This document shows positions 54,999 through 63,986 of a stretch of 64,000 bases of DNA, piece after piece (position 1 is the first letter of the stretch; every line of letters starts with the position of its first letter). The stretch is from an uncultured Bacteroidota bacterium (GTDB taxonomy: Bacteria; Bacteroidota; Bacteroidia; B-17B0; Aurantibacillaceae), in contig CAITNS010000015.1 in NCBI GenBank assembly GCA_903893815.1, positions 1-64,000 of the forward strand, read 5' to 3'. The position numbers and the translations under genes were made by a program. The notes below the pieces were generated by a model. The model was not told where the DNA came from. It saw only the letters and a list, made by a program, of their open reading frames with translations, and ran no database searches.

Positions 54999-55787
54999 AT
55001 GAAAATGAATGAACAAATAGAAAAAATTAGAAAAAACATTGAACCATTACGGCAAGAAATTATGAATCACAAAGTGTATTCTGTGATTAATGATTTAGAT
55101 GATTTAAGAATATTCATGAAGTATCATGTTTACGCTGTGTGGGATTTTATGTCGTTATTAAAAGCACTGCAAAATAATTTAACTTGCACTTCTATTCCAT
55201 GGTTTCCAAAAGGATCAGCGGATACAAGATTTTTAATAAACGAGATAGTTGTTGGAGAAGAATCTGACGTCGATTTATTTGGAAATCGAAAAAGTCATTT
55301 TGAATTATATTTAGATGCAATGCATCAATGTGATGCGAATACTGTTCCTATCCAAAAATTTATTGAGGCTTTAAAACATACTGGTAATTTTAATGAGGCT
55401 TATCAATCTTCTGAAACACCTAGTGAAGCTAAAGATTTTGTGAATTTTACATTTAAAATTATTGAAAGTAATAAAGACTATTTGCAATCTGCTATTTTTA
55501 CGTTTGGACGAGAAGATTTAATTCCGGGAATGTTTATTTCTATCATCAACGATATTCATAAAAAATTCCCTGATAGCATTTCTATTTTTAAATATTATCT
55601 CGAAAGACATATTGAGGTGGATGGCGACCATCATAGTCATTTAGCTTTACAAATGACCTCAAATTTATGTGGAACAAATGATGCGTTTTGGCATGAAGTT
55701 GAATTAGCAAGTATTGAATCTCTTAAAAAAAGAAAAGCTTTATGGGATGGTGTTTATAATGAAATTTCTTTAAAAAAAGCAGTTTAA
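54999..55787 (+). CDS. DUF3050-family protein
   Basis: A 262-residue cytoplasmic, mainly helical protein of the DUF3050 family (HKVYSVINDLDDLRIFMKYH, VWDFMSLLKALQ, GDHHSHLALQM). The several conserved His and Glu (HVYAVWDF, EVDGDHH) suggest a heme-oxygenase-like helical fold with a possible metal site. No experimentally known function. Confidence 0.8.
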   Translation: MKMNEQIEKIRKNIEPLRQEIMNHKVYSVINDLDDLRIFMKYHVYAVWDFMSLLKALQNNLTCTSIPWFPKGSADTRFLINEIVVGEESDVDLFGNRKSHFELYLDAMHQCDANTVPIQKFIEALKHTGNFNEAYQSSETPSEAKDFVNFTFKIIESNKDYLQSAIFTFGREDLIPGMFISIINDIHKKFPDSISIFKYYLERHIEVDGDHHSHLALQMTSNLCGTNDAFWHEVELASIESLKKRKALWDGVYNEISLKKAV

Positions 55788-55904
55788 CTTTTAATAATTA
55801 TGATTTATAATAATTTAAAGCAACATCTAAATTTGTTTTACCACCCATCGTATTTGTCTAATTTATTAAATCTTAATAATTAAATTCGCTTATCAAATTG
55901 CAGT

Positions 55905-56855
55905 ATGAAACCAATTTTAGAAGTAAAAAATATACATAAGCATTATGCAAATCATGTTGCTTTAAAAGATATTAGTTTAATAGTTGAACCTCAAAAAATA
56001 TTTGGTTTGTTAGGGCCAAATGGTGCTGGTAAAACATCCTTAATTAGAATCATTAATCAAATTACAGGGCCTGATAGCGGAGAAGTGTTATTTAATGGCG
56101 AACGTTTGTCGCCAAAACATGTTGATTATATTGGCTATTTGCCCGAAGAACGCGGTTTGTATAAAAAAATGTCGGTTGGTGAGCAAGTTATGTATTTGGC
56201 CCAATTAAAAGGTTTAAAAAAAGCCGACGCTAAAGCAAAATTACAACACTGGTTTAAAAAATTTGAAATAGAAAATTGGTGGGATAAAAAAATTGAAGAG
56301 TTAAGTAAGGGCATGCAGCAAAAAATACAATTTATTGTAACTGTTTTGCACGAACCTAAATTATTAATTTTAGATGAACCTTTTAGTGGCTTCGACCCAA
56401 TTAATGCTCAACTTATTAAAAGTGAAATTTTGGAACTGAGAGATAAAGGCGCTACCATTATTTTTTCTACACACAATATGGGTAGTGTTGAAGAATTGTG
56501 CGATAACATTGCCCTGATAAACAAAGCAGAAAAACTATTGGATGGCTCTGTTAAAGATATTCGTAAAAATTATAAAAGCGATACGTTTGATATAAGTTTT
56601 AGAGGAAACTTAGTTGGCTTTATTAATGCCTTATGGGCTGGTGCTGAATTGTTGGATAAAAAATCAGACGATGATGTACATAGTGTTACCGTAAAAATGT
56701 TGCGACAAAATAAGCCAAACGATTTATTGCAAGCTGTTTTAAATCATGCTGAAATATTATCTTTTCAGGAAATTGTTCCTTCAATGAATGATATTTTTAT
56801 TGCTGTTGTTGAAAATAAAACAACACTAAATACTCAAAGCAATTTCACCGAATAA
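55905..56855 (+). CDS. ABC transporter ATP-binding protein (NatA-like, DUF4162)
   Basis: A 316-residue ATPase: Walker A GPNGAGKTS (about 36-44), signature ELSKGMQQK, Walker B LLILDEPFSGFDP and the H-loop STHNMGS. The C-terminal 90 residues correspond to DUF4162. It pairs with the ABC-2 permease 11 bp downstream as a NatAB-like exporter; substrate unknown. Confidence 0.9.
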   Translation: MKPILEVKNIHKHYANHVALKDISLIVEPQKIFGLLGPNGAGKTSLIRIINQITGPDSGEVLFNGERLSPKHVDYIGYLPEERGLYKKMSVGEQVMYLAQLKGLKKADAKAKLQHWFKKFEIENWWDKKIEELSKGMQQKIQFIVTVLHEPKLLILDEPFSGFDPINAQLIKSEILELRDKGATIIFSTHNMGSVEELCDNIALINKAEKLLDGSVKDIRKNYKSDTFDISFRGNLVGFINALWAGAELLDKKSDDDVHSVTVKMLRQNKPNDLLQAVLNHAEILSFQEIVPSMNDIFIAVVENKTTLNTQSNFTE

Positions 56856-56866
56856 AATCTTAAATA

Positions 56867-58210
56867 ATGAACAAATTATTTTTAATCATTCAACGAGAAT
56901 ATTTTTCCCGAGTTAAGAAAAAATCATTTTTGATAATGACAATCTTAGGCCCTTTGCTAATGGCTGGTTTAATGATTGTTCCAGTTTGGCTAGCAATGCG
57001 CGATCAAACTGAACATCAAATTTTAGTATTAGACCATAGCGGTTTATTTATTGATAAATTGCCAAACACAGAGCAAATTAAATTTACGTATGGCGCCGAA
57101 TCTATACAAACAGCTAAGGCAAAATTAAAAGATGGTCCCTTTGATTTAATTATGGAAATTAAAGGAGATGCAATAAATGATTCAAAAACAACACCTGTTT
57201 TATATTATAAAAAACAACCAGGTATAAATGTGGAGCAATATATTACCAACACAATGGAAAATATTTTGTTTGATTACCGTTTGCAAGGCGATAGTATTGA
57301 TTTAAATAAAATTGATAAGGCACGCCGTCCTGTTGAAATTTTAACGCTTAAAGTAACAGAAGAAGGAAAAGATGAAAAAACCAACACAGAAATTAATATG
57401 GCTATTGGTTTTGGTTGCGCTATTGCTATTTATTTTATGATATTTTTATATGGCTCGCAGGTTATGCGCGGTGTTATTGAAGAAAAAACCAATCGTATTG
57501 TGGAGGTTATTGTGTCTTCTGTAAAACCATTTCAGCTCATGTTGGGTAAAATTATTGGTGTAGCATTAGTAGGTTTAACACAATTTATTTTGTGGATTGT
57601 GTTAACTTTATTTATTAGCACTGCAGTTAATACTTTTTTATTCAAAGATCAAATTGCTGATACGATGAAACATAATTCACAAATAGAAAAAGTGATGAAA
57701 GATGATTTAACAGCAGGTGTTGATAAAATGGAAAAAATTAATTCGCCAAATGAAGTCATAGACCTATTTAATAATTTTAATACGATTAATATCAGTAAAA
57801 TTTTAGTGTGCTTTGCATTTTATTTTTTATTTGGTTATTTGTTGTATGCAGCCTTGTTTGCAGCTGTTGGTTCAGCTGTAGATAGTGAAGCTGATACGCA
57901 GCAATTTATTTTACCAGTTACAATACCATTAATTGCAAGTTTTATAATTGCGCAAAGTGTAGTAACAGATCCTGATAGTTCGATGGCGCAGTTTTTCTCT
58001 ATCTTTCCGCTAACGTCTCCTATTGTAATGATGGTGCGTTTGCCTTTTGATGTGCCAGGTTGGGAATTAGCCTTATCGATGTTTTGTTTAATAGTGGGCT
58101 TCCTATTTTTTACATGGATAGCCGGAAAAATTTACCGCACAGGAATTTTAATGTATGGTAAAAAAACAAGTTGGAGAGAACTAGGGAAATGGTTGTTTTA
58201 CAAGGGGTAG
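56867..58210 (+). CDS. ABC-2-type permease (NatB-like)
   Basis: A 447-residue permease with one N-terminal span (SFLIMTILGPLLMAGLMI), a periplasmic loop of about 150 residues, and a cluster of about five C-terminal spans. The conserved EEKTNRIVEVIVSSVKP before the second cluster is typical of NatB-type exporters. Partner of the ATPase just upstream. Confidence 0.9.
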   Translation: MNKLFLIIQREYFSRVKKKSFLIMTILGPLLMAGLMIVPVWLAMRDQTEHQILVLDHSGLFIDKLPNTEQIKFTYGAESIQTAKAKLKDGPFDLIMEIKGDAINDSKTTPVLYYKKQPGINVEQYITNTMENILFDYRLQGDSIDLNKIDKARRPVEILTLKVTEEGKDEKTNTEINMAIGFGCAIAIYFMIFLYGSQVMRGVIEEKTNRIVEVIVSSVKPFQLMLGKIIGVALVGLTQFILWIVLTLFISTAVNTFLFKDQIADTMKHNSQIEKVMKDDLTAGVDKMEKINSPNEVIDLFNNFNTINISKILVCFAFYFLFGYLLYAALFAAVGSAVDSEADTQQFILPVTIPLIASFIIAQSVVTDPDSSMAQFFSIFPLTSPIVMMVRLPFDVPGWELALSMFCLIVGFLFFTWIAGKIYRTGILMYGKKTSWRELGKWLFYKG

Positions 58211-58292
58211 GGTTTTTCGATAAAAAGCCTATTTTTTCACAACCAAAAACTTTGCTATTGATTCAAATTTCATATATTCGTAGTGATATATT

Positions 58293-60101
58293 ATGCAAAA
58301 AGAGGTATTACTAGAGGTTAAAAATTTAGTTACTGAGTTTAAATCAGATGGCGAATTAATGAAAGCAGTAAACGATGTATCGTTTACACTTCATAAAGGC
58401 GAAACTATTGGTATAGTAGGCGAGAGCGGTTCAGGTAAATCTGTAACTTCTTTGTCTATCATGCAATTAATTCCCAATCCTCCAGGTCGCGTTTCTGGTG
58501 GTGATATTATATATCATTCCAAAAGTAAAGGTGTTGTAAACCTTAGAAATATTCCTGCTGAAGAAATGCGGTCGTTTCGTGGAAACGAAATTGCGATGAT
58601 TTTTCAGGAACCAATGACAAGCTTAAATCCTGTTTATACATGCGGTAATCAGGTGATGGAAGTAATTTTATTACACCAAAAAATATCAAAAAAAGAAGCT
58701 AAAAAGAAAACGTTGAAGTTGTTTGAACAAGTTCAATTACCCGATCCAGAACGTATTTTTAGCGTCTATCCTCATCAAATTTCAGGCGGACAAAAGCAAC
58801 GTGTGATGATTGCTATGGCAATGAGTTGTAATCCACGTGTATTAATTGCCGATGAGCCTACAACGGCTTTAGATGTTACCGTACAAAAAACCATTTTAGA
58901 TTTAATGTTGCAATTGCAACGCGAACACGAAATGGGCATTATGTTTATTACCCACGATTTAGGTGTTATTGCTGAGTTGGCTGATAAAGTAATGGTCATG
59001 TACAAAGGGAAGGTGGTGGAACAAGGCCCCGTTTTAGAAATATTCTCTAATCCAAAACATCCTTATACAAAGAGTTTATTAGCTTGCCGTCCTCCTTTAG
59101 ATAAACGTTTAATGCGTTTACCTGTTTCAGCTGATTTCATGAAAACAGATGATGCAGGTAACATGATTGAAATTCCGACAACGGTTAGTGAAGCCATTAA
59201 TAGTGTAATCATTACCAAGGAACATCGTGACAATGAACACAAAGAATTATATAACCGTTCTAAGATTTTAGAAATACAAAACATTAAAACCTATTTCCCT
59301 AAAAATAAAACATTCCTTGGTAAAACTATCGACTACGTGAAAGCGGTTGATGATGTGACCTTAGATGTGTATGAGGGAGAAACATTAGGTTTAGTAGGTG
59401 AGAGTGGTTGTGGTAAAACGACTTTAGGAAGAACAATTTTAAGGTTAAACGAACCAACTGAAGGAAAAATATTTTTTCAACATAATGATTTATTGCGTTT
59501 GAAACCAAATGATATGCGTCAACTGAGAAAAGATATGCAAATCATTTTTCAAGACCCTTACTCTTCTTTAAATCCTCGTATTACTGTTGGTGAGGCTTTA
59601 ATGGAGCCGATGCAGGTACATAACATTTTATCAAATAATAATCAGCGCAAAGAAAAAGTACACGAGTTACTAAAAAAAGTTGGTTTAGAAGAAAAACAAT
59701 TTGGTCGTTATCCGCATGAATTTAGTGGTGGACAACGTCAACGTGTATGTATTGCCCGCGCTTTATCTCTAAATCCAAAGTTTATTATTTGTGATGAGAG
59801 TGTAAGTGCTTTAGATGTTTCGGTTCAGGCACAAGTATTAAATTTATTGAACGATTTAAAACGTGAGTTTAAGTTTACCTATATTTTTATTTCACATGAT
59901 TTATCGGTTGTTAAGTTTATGAGCGACCGCATGTGTGTGATGAACAAAGGAAAGATAGAAGAGATGGGCGATGCCGATCAAATTTATTTAAATCCACAAT
60001 CAGATTACACGAAGAATTTAATTAGCTCTATTCCAAAAGGTCAGTTAACCGACATCAAAGCCAGCATTGAAAAGAAGAGAATGACCTTTGATTTAGCTTA
60101 A
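58293..60101 (+). CDS. Fused dipeptide/oligopeptide-type ABC ATPase (DppD-DppF)
   Basis: A 602-residue protein with two complete nucleotide-binding domains. First: GESGSGKS, ISGGQKQRV and IADEPTTALDV; second, from about residue 325: GESGCGKT, FSGGQRQRV and CDESVSALDV (DES in place of DEP). Each has the C-terminal oligopeptide-transporter segment (KHPYTKSLL; QSDYTKNLI). The fusion corresponds to separate DppD and DppF (or YejF). No permease or binding protein is adjacent, so the partners lie elsewhere. Confidence 0.92.
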   Translation: MQKEVLLEVKNLVTEFKSDGELMKAVNDVSFTLHKGETIGIVGESGSGKSVTSLSIMQLIPNPPGRVSGGDIIYHSKSKGVVNLRNIPAEEMRSFRGNEIAMIFQEPMTSLNPVYTCGNQVMEVILLHQKISKKEAKKKTLKLFEQVQLPDPERIFSVYPHQISGGQKQRVMIAMAMSCNPRVLIADEPTTALDVTVQKTILDLMLQLQREHEMGIMFITHDLGVIAELADKVMVMYKGKVVEQGPVLEIFSNPKHPYTKSLLACRPPLDKRLMRLPVSADFMKTDDAGNMIEIPTTVSEAINSVIITKEHRDNEHKELYNRSKILEIQNIKTYFPKNKTFLGKTIDYVKAVDDVTLDVYEGETLGLVGESGCGKTTLGRTILRLNEPTEGKIFFQHNDLLRLKPNDMRQLRKDMQIIFQDPYSSLNPRITVGEALMEPMQVHNILSNNNQRKEKVHELLKKVGLEEKQFGRYPHEFSGGQRQRVCIARALSLNPKFIICDESVSALDVSVQAQVLNLLNDLKREFKFTYIFISHDLSVVKFMSDRMCVMNKGKIEEMGDADQIYLNPQSDYTKNLISSIPKGQLTDIKASIEKKRMTFDLA

Positions 60102-60102
60102 T

Positions 60103-60179
60103 GTCATGCTGAACTTGTTTCAGCATCTCCTAAGACCCTGAATTGTAAAATCGTCGGAGCCAAACAAGTTCAGGGTGAC
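60103..60179. repeat. Dispersed palindromic repeat (GTCATGCTGAACTTGTTT type)
   Basis: Left end GTCATGCTGAACTTGTTT (60103-60120) and right end AAACAAGTTCAGGGTGAC (60162-60179) are terminal inverted repeats with two mismatches; a CATCTCC/GTCGGAG inner match adds to the stem. It lies just behind the ABC ATPase stop and may also end its transcript. Repeats of this kind are common in many Bacteroidota genomes. Confidence 0.6.
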
Positions 60180-60248
60180 GGATAATTAATAAATCATTAA
60201 CTCCTTATTTCTAATCACTGCTCTTGTGAATTTATTTTACCTTTGCCT

Positions 60249-60872
60249 ATGTTTGATTTCCTAAAACAACTCACAGACCCTCAAAGCATTATTCATTATG
60301 GTGGTTTATGGTTATTGTTATTTGTTGTGTTTGCAGAAACAGGTTTATTGGTTGGTTTTTTTCTTCCTGGTGATTCATTGATTTTTATTTCAGGATTATT
60401 ATGTGCAACTAAACCTGATTTGCTAAATACCTCACTTATTGAGTTACTTATTTTGTTGATGTTAGCTGCAATTATTGGTAATGTTTTTGGTTATTGGTTT
60501 GGAAAAAAAGTAGGCAAAAATTTATATACTAGAAAAGATAGTTTTTTATTTAAAAAGCAGCATTTAATTACAACCAAAGCATTTTACGATACACATGGCG
60601 GTAAAGCATTAATACTAGGGCGCTTTTTACCTATCATCAGAACCTTTGCTCCAATTTTAGCAGGTGTTATTAAAATTGATTTTAAAAAATTCATGCTCTA
60701 TAACATTATTGGCGCTGTTGCTTGGATTGGAAGCATCGCTAGCATTGCTTATTTTTTAGGTAAACAATTTCCTTGGATTGAAAACTACATTGGTTATATC
60801 GTGATTGGATTAATCGTTATTACGACTATTCCTGTTTTGATAACGTATTTAAGAAATAGGAAGAAAAGTTAA
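60249..60872 (+). CDS. DedA-family membrane protein
   Basis: A 207-residue inner-membrane protein of the DedA/SNARE-associated family: ETGLLVGFFLPGDSLIF near the start, GNVFGYWFGKKVG, and GRFLPIIRTFAPILAGV, the conserved E, G, FxRxxP positions. Four to five hydrophobic helices. DedA proteins are linked to membrane lipid and polyprenyl-phosphate transport. ATG 60249 is chosen over TTG 60243. TACCTTTG at 60238-60245 resembles a -7 element so close to the ATG that a leaderless transcript is possible. Confidence 0.9.
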   Translation: MFDFLKQLTDPQSIIHYGGLWLLLFVVFAETGLLVGFFLPGDSLIFISGLLCATKPDLLNTSLIELLILLMLAAIIGNVFGYWFGKKVGKNLYTRKDSFLFKKQHLITTKAFYDTHGGKALILGRFLPIIRTFAPILAGVIKIDFKKFMLYNIIGAVAWIGSIASIAYFLGKQFPWIENYIGYIVIGLIVITTIPVLITYLRNRKKS

Positions 60873-60898
60873 TCCTACTAGCAACTTGCTCGTAAGTA

Positions 60899-61005
60899 AT
60901 AGGAACGCTGATGATTCGGATTTAGAGGATTTGCACGGATTTTTTTATGGTATAATAATCTTTGGAAATTCGCTAAATCAGTTTTATCCGTGTTGCAATT
61001 TTTAT
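60899..61005. repeat. Dispersed intergenic repeat related to 44698-44800, copy 2
   Basis: Begins with GGAACGCTGATGATTCGGAT and ends with CAGTTTTATCCGTGTTGCA. Its right end shares CAGT..TATCCGTGTT with copy 1. Non-coding, after the DedA gene. Confidence 0.4.
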
Positions 61006-61030
61006 TAATATGGAACAAATAGAAATGATT

Positions 61031-61867
61031 TTATTGTTTTATGTTTTCCTTCACAAATACCTCAATCTTTTTCCAAACTTCTTCGTTATTCATAATCGAA
61101 TTATGATCTTCATTGACTTCTAAAGCATCTGTCTTACCTTTCCATGCCTCTTTTAATTTATATGCATGATGTTTTGGAATGATTTGATCGTTTGCAGAAA
61201 TAAGCGCTAGCATAGGACTAGAAATGTTTGGCGCATATGTATCCGATTCAAAACGATGTTTGATCAATAAACTGATTGGAACAAATGGATATTTTTCAAA
61301 TGCCACATCAATCATGTTTTCGTAAGGTGTAATTAAAACCGTAGCATTGGTTTTGCGTTGCGATGATAAGTAAGTAGCTACACCAGTTCCAATGCTTCTA
61401 CCAATTACAATAATGTTATTAGCATCTATCTTAGGATTTGTAATTAATTCATCATACACTTCCAAAGCATCGCTAAACATTGTTTTTTCTGAAATAGTAC
61501 CCTGACTTAATCCAAAACTTCTGTAATTAATTAATACCATTATTGTATTTGGGAAATAATTTTTCTTTTCCGAAAGGTGTGAAACCTCTTCGGCATTACC
61601 ACCAAAATAAAGTACTAATGGTAATTTTTCTTTAATGGTATCTTTAGAAATATAACCACAAGTTTTGTTGCCATCATTCATTACAAAAGTTAGCGTATCA
61701 AACTCCGGCGCTGCTTCTAAAATTTTTGAAACATCCTCTAATGTTTTTGGTTTTGGATGAAATAATAAATCATCTTGATTTAAATATAACAGAGTGCAAA
61801 TACCAATATACATTATCGCTAAAACAATAACAGAAATTTTAAAGAATTTGATGAGTTTTTTATTCAT
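61031..61867 (-). CDS. Membrane-anchored alpha/beta hydrolase
   Basis: A 278-residue hydrolase with one N-terminal transmembrane helix (FFKISVIVLAIMYIGICTLLYL) and the BEM46/ABHD13-like pattern: QDDLLFHPKP, LVLYFGGNAEEV, INYRSFGLSQG, IVIGRSIGTG with nucleophile Ser, ANDQIIPKHHAY with Asp, and NEDHNSIM with His. Start ATG 61867 is chosen; a longer frame from 61918 would translate a dispersed palindrome into 17 extra residues. Substrate unknown. Confidence 0.87.
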   Translation of the reverse strand: MNKKLIKFFKISVIVLAIMYIGICTLLYLNQDDLLFHPKPKTLEDVSKILEAAPEFDTLTFVMNDGNKTCGYISKDTIKEKLPLVLYFGGNAEEVSHLSEKKNYFPNTIMVLINYRSFGLSQGTISEKTMFSDALEVYDELITNPKIDANNIIVIGRSIGTGVATYLSSQRKTNATVLITPYENMIDVAFEKYPFVPISLLIKHRFESDTYAPNISSPMLALISANDQIIPKHHAYKLKEAWKGKTDALEVNEDHNSIMNNEEVWKKIEVFVKENIKQ

Positions 61868-61900
61868 ACTTAAAGATAGGAAAAATGCCTGTAAATAAAA

Positions 61901-61933
61901 ACACCTATCAGGTTTCAAAAACCTGACAGGTGT
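61901..61933. repeat. Dispersed palindrome (ACACCTGTCAG type), copy 2
   Basis: ACACCTATCAGG (61901-61912) pairs with CCTGACAGGTGT (61922-61933) with one mismatch, around TTTCAAAAA. Same element as at 38227-38259. It lies between the toxin gene end and the hydrolase start. Confidence 0.65.
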
Positions 61934-61977
61934 TTATGAATAAATTATTTCGCATAAGTCGTAGTTCGTACTTAACT

Positions 61978-62289
61978 TTATTTACTTATTTTCTTCATTT
62001 TTTGTGGATTTTGTCTACAATCGAAAACATCTGTTATGTATACATTACTATCAATTACTCGATAAATTATTTTATAATTTCCTTCGACTAAATAACGATG
62101 TTCTTGTTTTAACTCAATCAAGTTTTCTTCTATTTGCCCAATAAATGGTTGTTTGATCAAGGGTTTAGTAGCATTGAAAATGGATTTTCTTATTTTATCA
62201 GCTACTGTTTCATTTGCGACCATGCGATAGTATATGTAAATACTTTTAAGTTCAGAAATAGCTAGATTGGTCCAAATAATTTGTCCCAT
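61978..62289 (-). CDS. RelE/ParE-superfamily toxin
   Basis: A 103-residue toxin-like protein: WTNLAISELKSIYIYY at the N-terminal helix hairpin, then EENLIELKQEHRYLVEGNYKIIYRVIDSNVYITDVFDCRQNP. The R-Y-L...YKIIYRV and DVFDCRQNP strand pattern is typical of ParE/RelE fold toxins. It follows its antitoxin gene by 5 bp. Gyrase poisoning or mRNA cleavage cannot be told apart from sequence here. Confidence 0.85.
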   Translation of the reverse strand: MGQIIWTNLAISELKSIYIYYRMVANETVADKIRKSIFNATKPLIKQPFIGQIEENLIELKQEHRYLVEGNYKIIYRVIDSNVYITDVFDCRQNPQKMKKISK

Positions 62290-62294
62290 AAAAA

Positions 62295-62540
62295 TTACCA
62301 GTTTTTTGATTGAATCTCTAACTCTTTTTGAGTTAACACATGCCCTTTTTTAATTTGCTTATTCGAAAATTCAGCTCTTTCAATTAGGTCTTCTTTTGTA
62401 AATACAATATCGTTTGGTTTAACTGATTTGAAGCTTTTATGAATTGTAGCTTCTACTTTTGTAAATATTTTTTCATCCTGAATCCCTAATAGGTATTCTA
62501 TAAGGCTCATTTTTCGCAATTGAAGATTTGAAGATTTCAT
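62295..62540 (-). CDS. Antitoxin of the RelE/ParE pair
   Basis: An 81-residue protein read from ATG 62540 (MKSSNLQLRKMSLIEYLLGI); a longer frame from 62561 is less likely. The KMSLIEYLLGIQDEKIFTKVE helix and the ERAEFSNKQIKKGHVLTQKELE tail (SxxxIxxGxVxxxxEL pattern) are typical of the small antitoxins paired with such toxins in Bacteroidota. Cotranscribed with the toxin. Confidence 0.78.
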   Translation of the reverse strand: MKSSNLQLRKMSLIEYLLGIQDEKIFTKVEATIHKSFKSVKPNDIVFTKEDLIERAEFSNKQIKKGHVLTQKELEIQSKNW

Positions 62541-62596
62541 TTTTAAAAATTCTTTAATCAAAGGTACAAAAAATGACTGTAAATAAAAAACACTTG

Positions 62597-62835
62597 TTAT
62601 CGTTTTATAAATTTATCAGAAGTTATAATCGTATTGTCTTGTTCAATACAAATAAAGTAAATACCTTGTGTTAAATCATTTAATAAAAAGGATTGAAAAC
62701 TGCCTTCAAATGCTTGTTTTAGTATTTTTTCGCCAATCGAATTATATATTAAAAATACGAAATTTCCGGGTTTCTTAGTTTGCACTTTTATCTCGTCTGA
62801 TAATGGATTAGGCCATACTAATACGTTTGAGCTAT
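62597..62835 (-). pseudogene. Fragment of a secreted protein: type IX sorting domain (T9SS type A)
   Basis: About 79 codons matching only the C-terminal sorting domain of type IX secretion substrates: SSNVLVWPNPLSDEIKV (PNP motif), FLIYNSIGEKIL, LNDLTQGIYFICIE and the basic end ITSDKFIKR. Whatever protein carried it is missing upstream; instead the DNA runs directly into a truncated GNAT-like pseudogene. The only start codon in the frame is a TTG at 62851 inside that pseudogene, so this is a remnant and not a gene. Confidence 0.8.
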
Positions 62836-63239
62836 TTTTGATAATGTTCAATTAAAACTGTCTTACTGTCAAATGCTACGTAACCCTCATAACCTCTGTC
62901 AAACGAAACTTTACAAGCGTAAGCAACTAAATTACCTGGAACTCCAAGATATATTTTATGTTTGCCAAGATTGAATTTTGAACTTTCAACAAGATGCATA
63001 AAAATATGGTCGTCTTTGTCCTCAATACTTAAAAGTCCTTGAATAATTGTCGGATTATTTGTAGTTGTTAATTTAAAGATTTGCTTAGATTTATCTTTGA
63101 ATTCGGATTTCTAATTGAATTGCCAGTCCTTGTTTTTAATAGTCTTAAAGTCCTTATTGGTAATACGTGTAATTTCAGTATCGAAAACTTCTCCTGTTAA
63201 AGTGTTTTCAATAGAATTTGTCAGTATTGATTTTTTATC
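62832..63239 (-). pseudogene. GNAT-like cassette protein, third copy, inactivated
   Basis: No long open frame exists here, but one minus-strand frame reads LTNSIEN, KDWQFN, then TAG (63113-63111), then KSEFKDK, FKLTTTNN, IIQGLLSI, DHIFMHLVES, GVPGNLVAYACKVSF, RGYEGYVAF, SKTVLIEHYQK, then TAG (62834-62832). This is collinear with the proteins at 2424 and 7719. The internal TAG stands where both have the Trp of FNW, a TGG-to-TAG change. The first dozen residues are unclear and the last 35 or so are missing at a junction with the sorting-domain fragment. No small partner gene remains. Confidence 0.85.
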
Positions 63240-63260
63240 TTTATTTTTACAATAACATCA

Positions 63261-63986
63261 TTATTTTGATATTAAATCATCGAATAATTCAGGAAAAGTA
63301 TGATATCCTGTGAGTAAAAATGAATCACTGAATATAATTAAATAAAATAATAATGTTATTATTGAAAATACTGATATTAGAATTACTATCTCTGACGATA
63401 ATGTAAAATAATATTTATTTTCTGTAAAAATTTTAGTTGGATAAGTTTTTTTTAAGATTATCATTGAAATTAAAACTATTGTAGGGAACATAAGGCAGAA
63501 AATTAAATGACGTAACACAGTAATGTCGGCAAATCTAAATGAAGCATCGTGGTAATTATCACCTATTAAAGATACAAATAGGCAGACCAATAAAAGCAAT
63601 TTAAGTATATTCTCTAAAATAATAAAAATTAATTGAGGTATATTTTTAACATTATTTCTTGAATTAACTAATAGAAAGACACCATATGCTAATAAAAGCA
63701 ACCCAAGCGTTATAAAGAAGGGCAATGAGTCAATGTGTTTTTTTATTAATTCATTTCGTTTCTTTAAAATTATCAACGATTGGTTTTCTGTATAAAATGG
63801 TGTATGATTATATTTAAGCTGAACTTTCTTTAATTCTTTGGCGCTATCAAATGTCTTTTGTGCCCAATCCCGATTTTGATATTCAGCACCGCATACAAAA
63901 AATATAACGATACTTACTAAAATTATAAAAATACTTCTGTTAAAAAATTTCATTTCACTTTTTTGATTGTCATACGTGTCACTCAT
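63261..63986 (-). CDS. Multi-span membrane protein of unknown function
   Basis: A 241-residue protein with about five hydrophobic helices (near 17-33, 88-107, 117-140, 158-178 and 195-220) and a periplasmic or cytoplasmic loop between the first two (residues 35-85). No family is recognised. Its stop lies a few bases before the GNAT-like pseudogene, on the same strand, which suggests the two arrived together. ATG at 63986, 14 bp from the window edge. Confidence 0.6.
   Translation of the reverse strand: MSDTYDNQKSEMKFFNRSIFIILVSIVIFFVCGAEYQNRDWAQKTFDSAKELKKVQLKYNHTPFYTENQSLIILKKRNELIKKHIDSLPFFITLGLLLLAYGVFLLVNSRNNVKNIPQLIFIILENILKLLLLVCLFVSLIGDNYHDASFRFADITVLRHLIFCLMFPTIVLISMIILKKTYPTKIFTENKYYFTLSSEIVILISVFSIITLLFYLIIFSDSFLLTGYHTFPELFDDLISK

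Noticed and set aside
60243-60248. TTG start for the DedA gene
   Set aside because: It would lie inside the TACCTTTG element; the ATG two codons later gives a normal N-terminus.
62597-62851. The 84-codon frame as an intact small secreted gene
   Set aside because: Its only start is a TTG within the GNAT-like pseudogene and it has no signal peptide; it is the tail of a lost protein.
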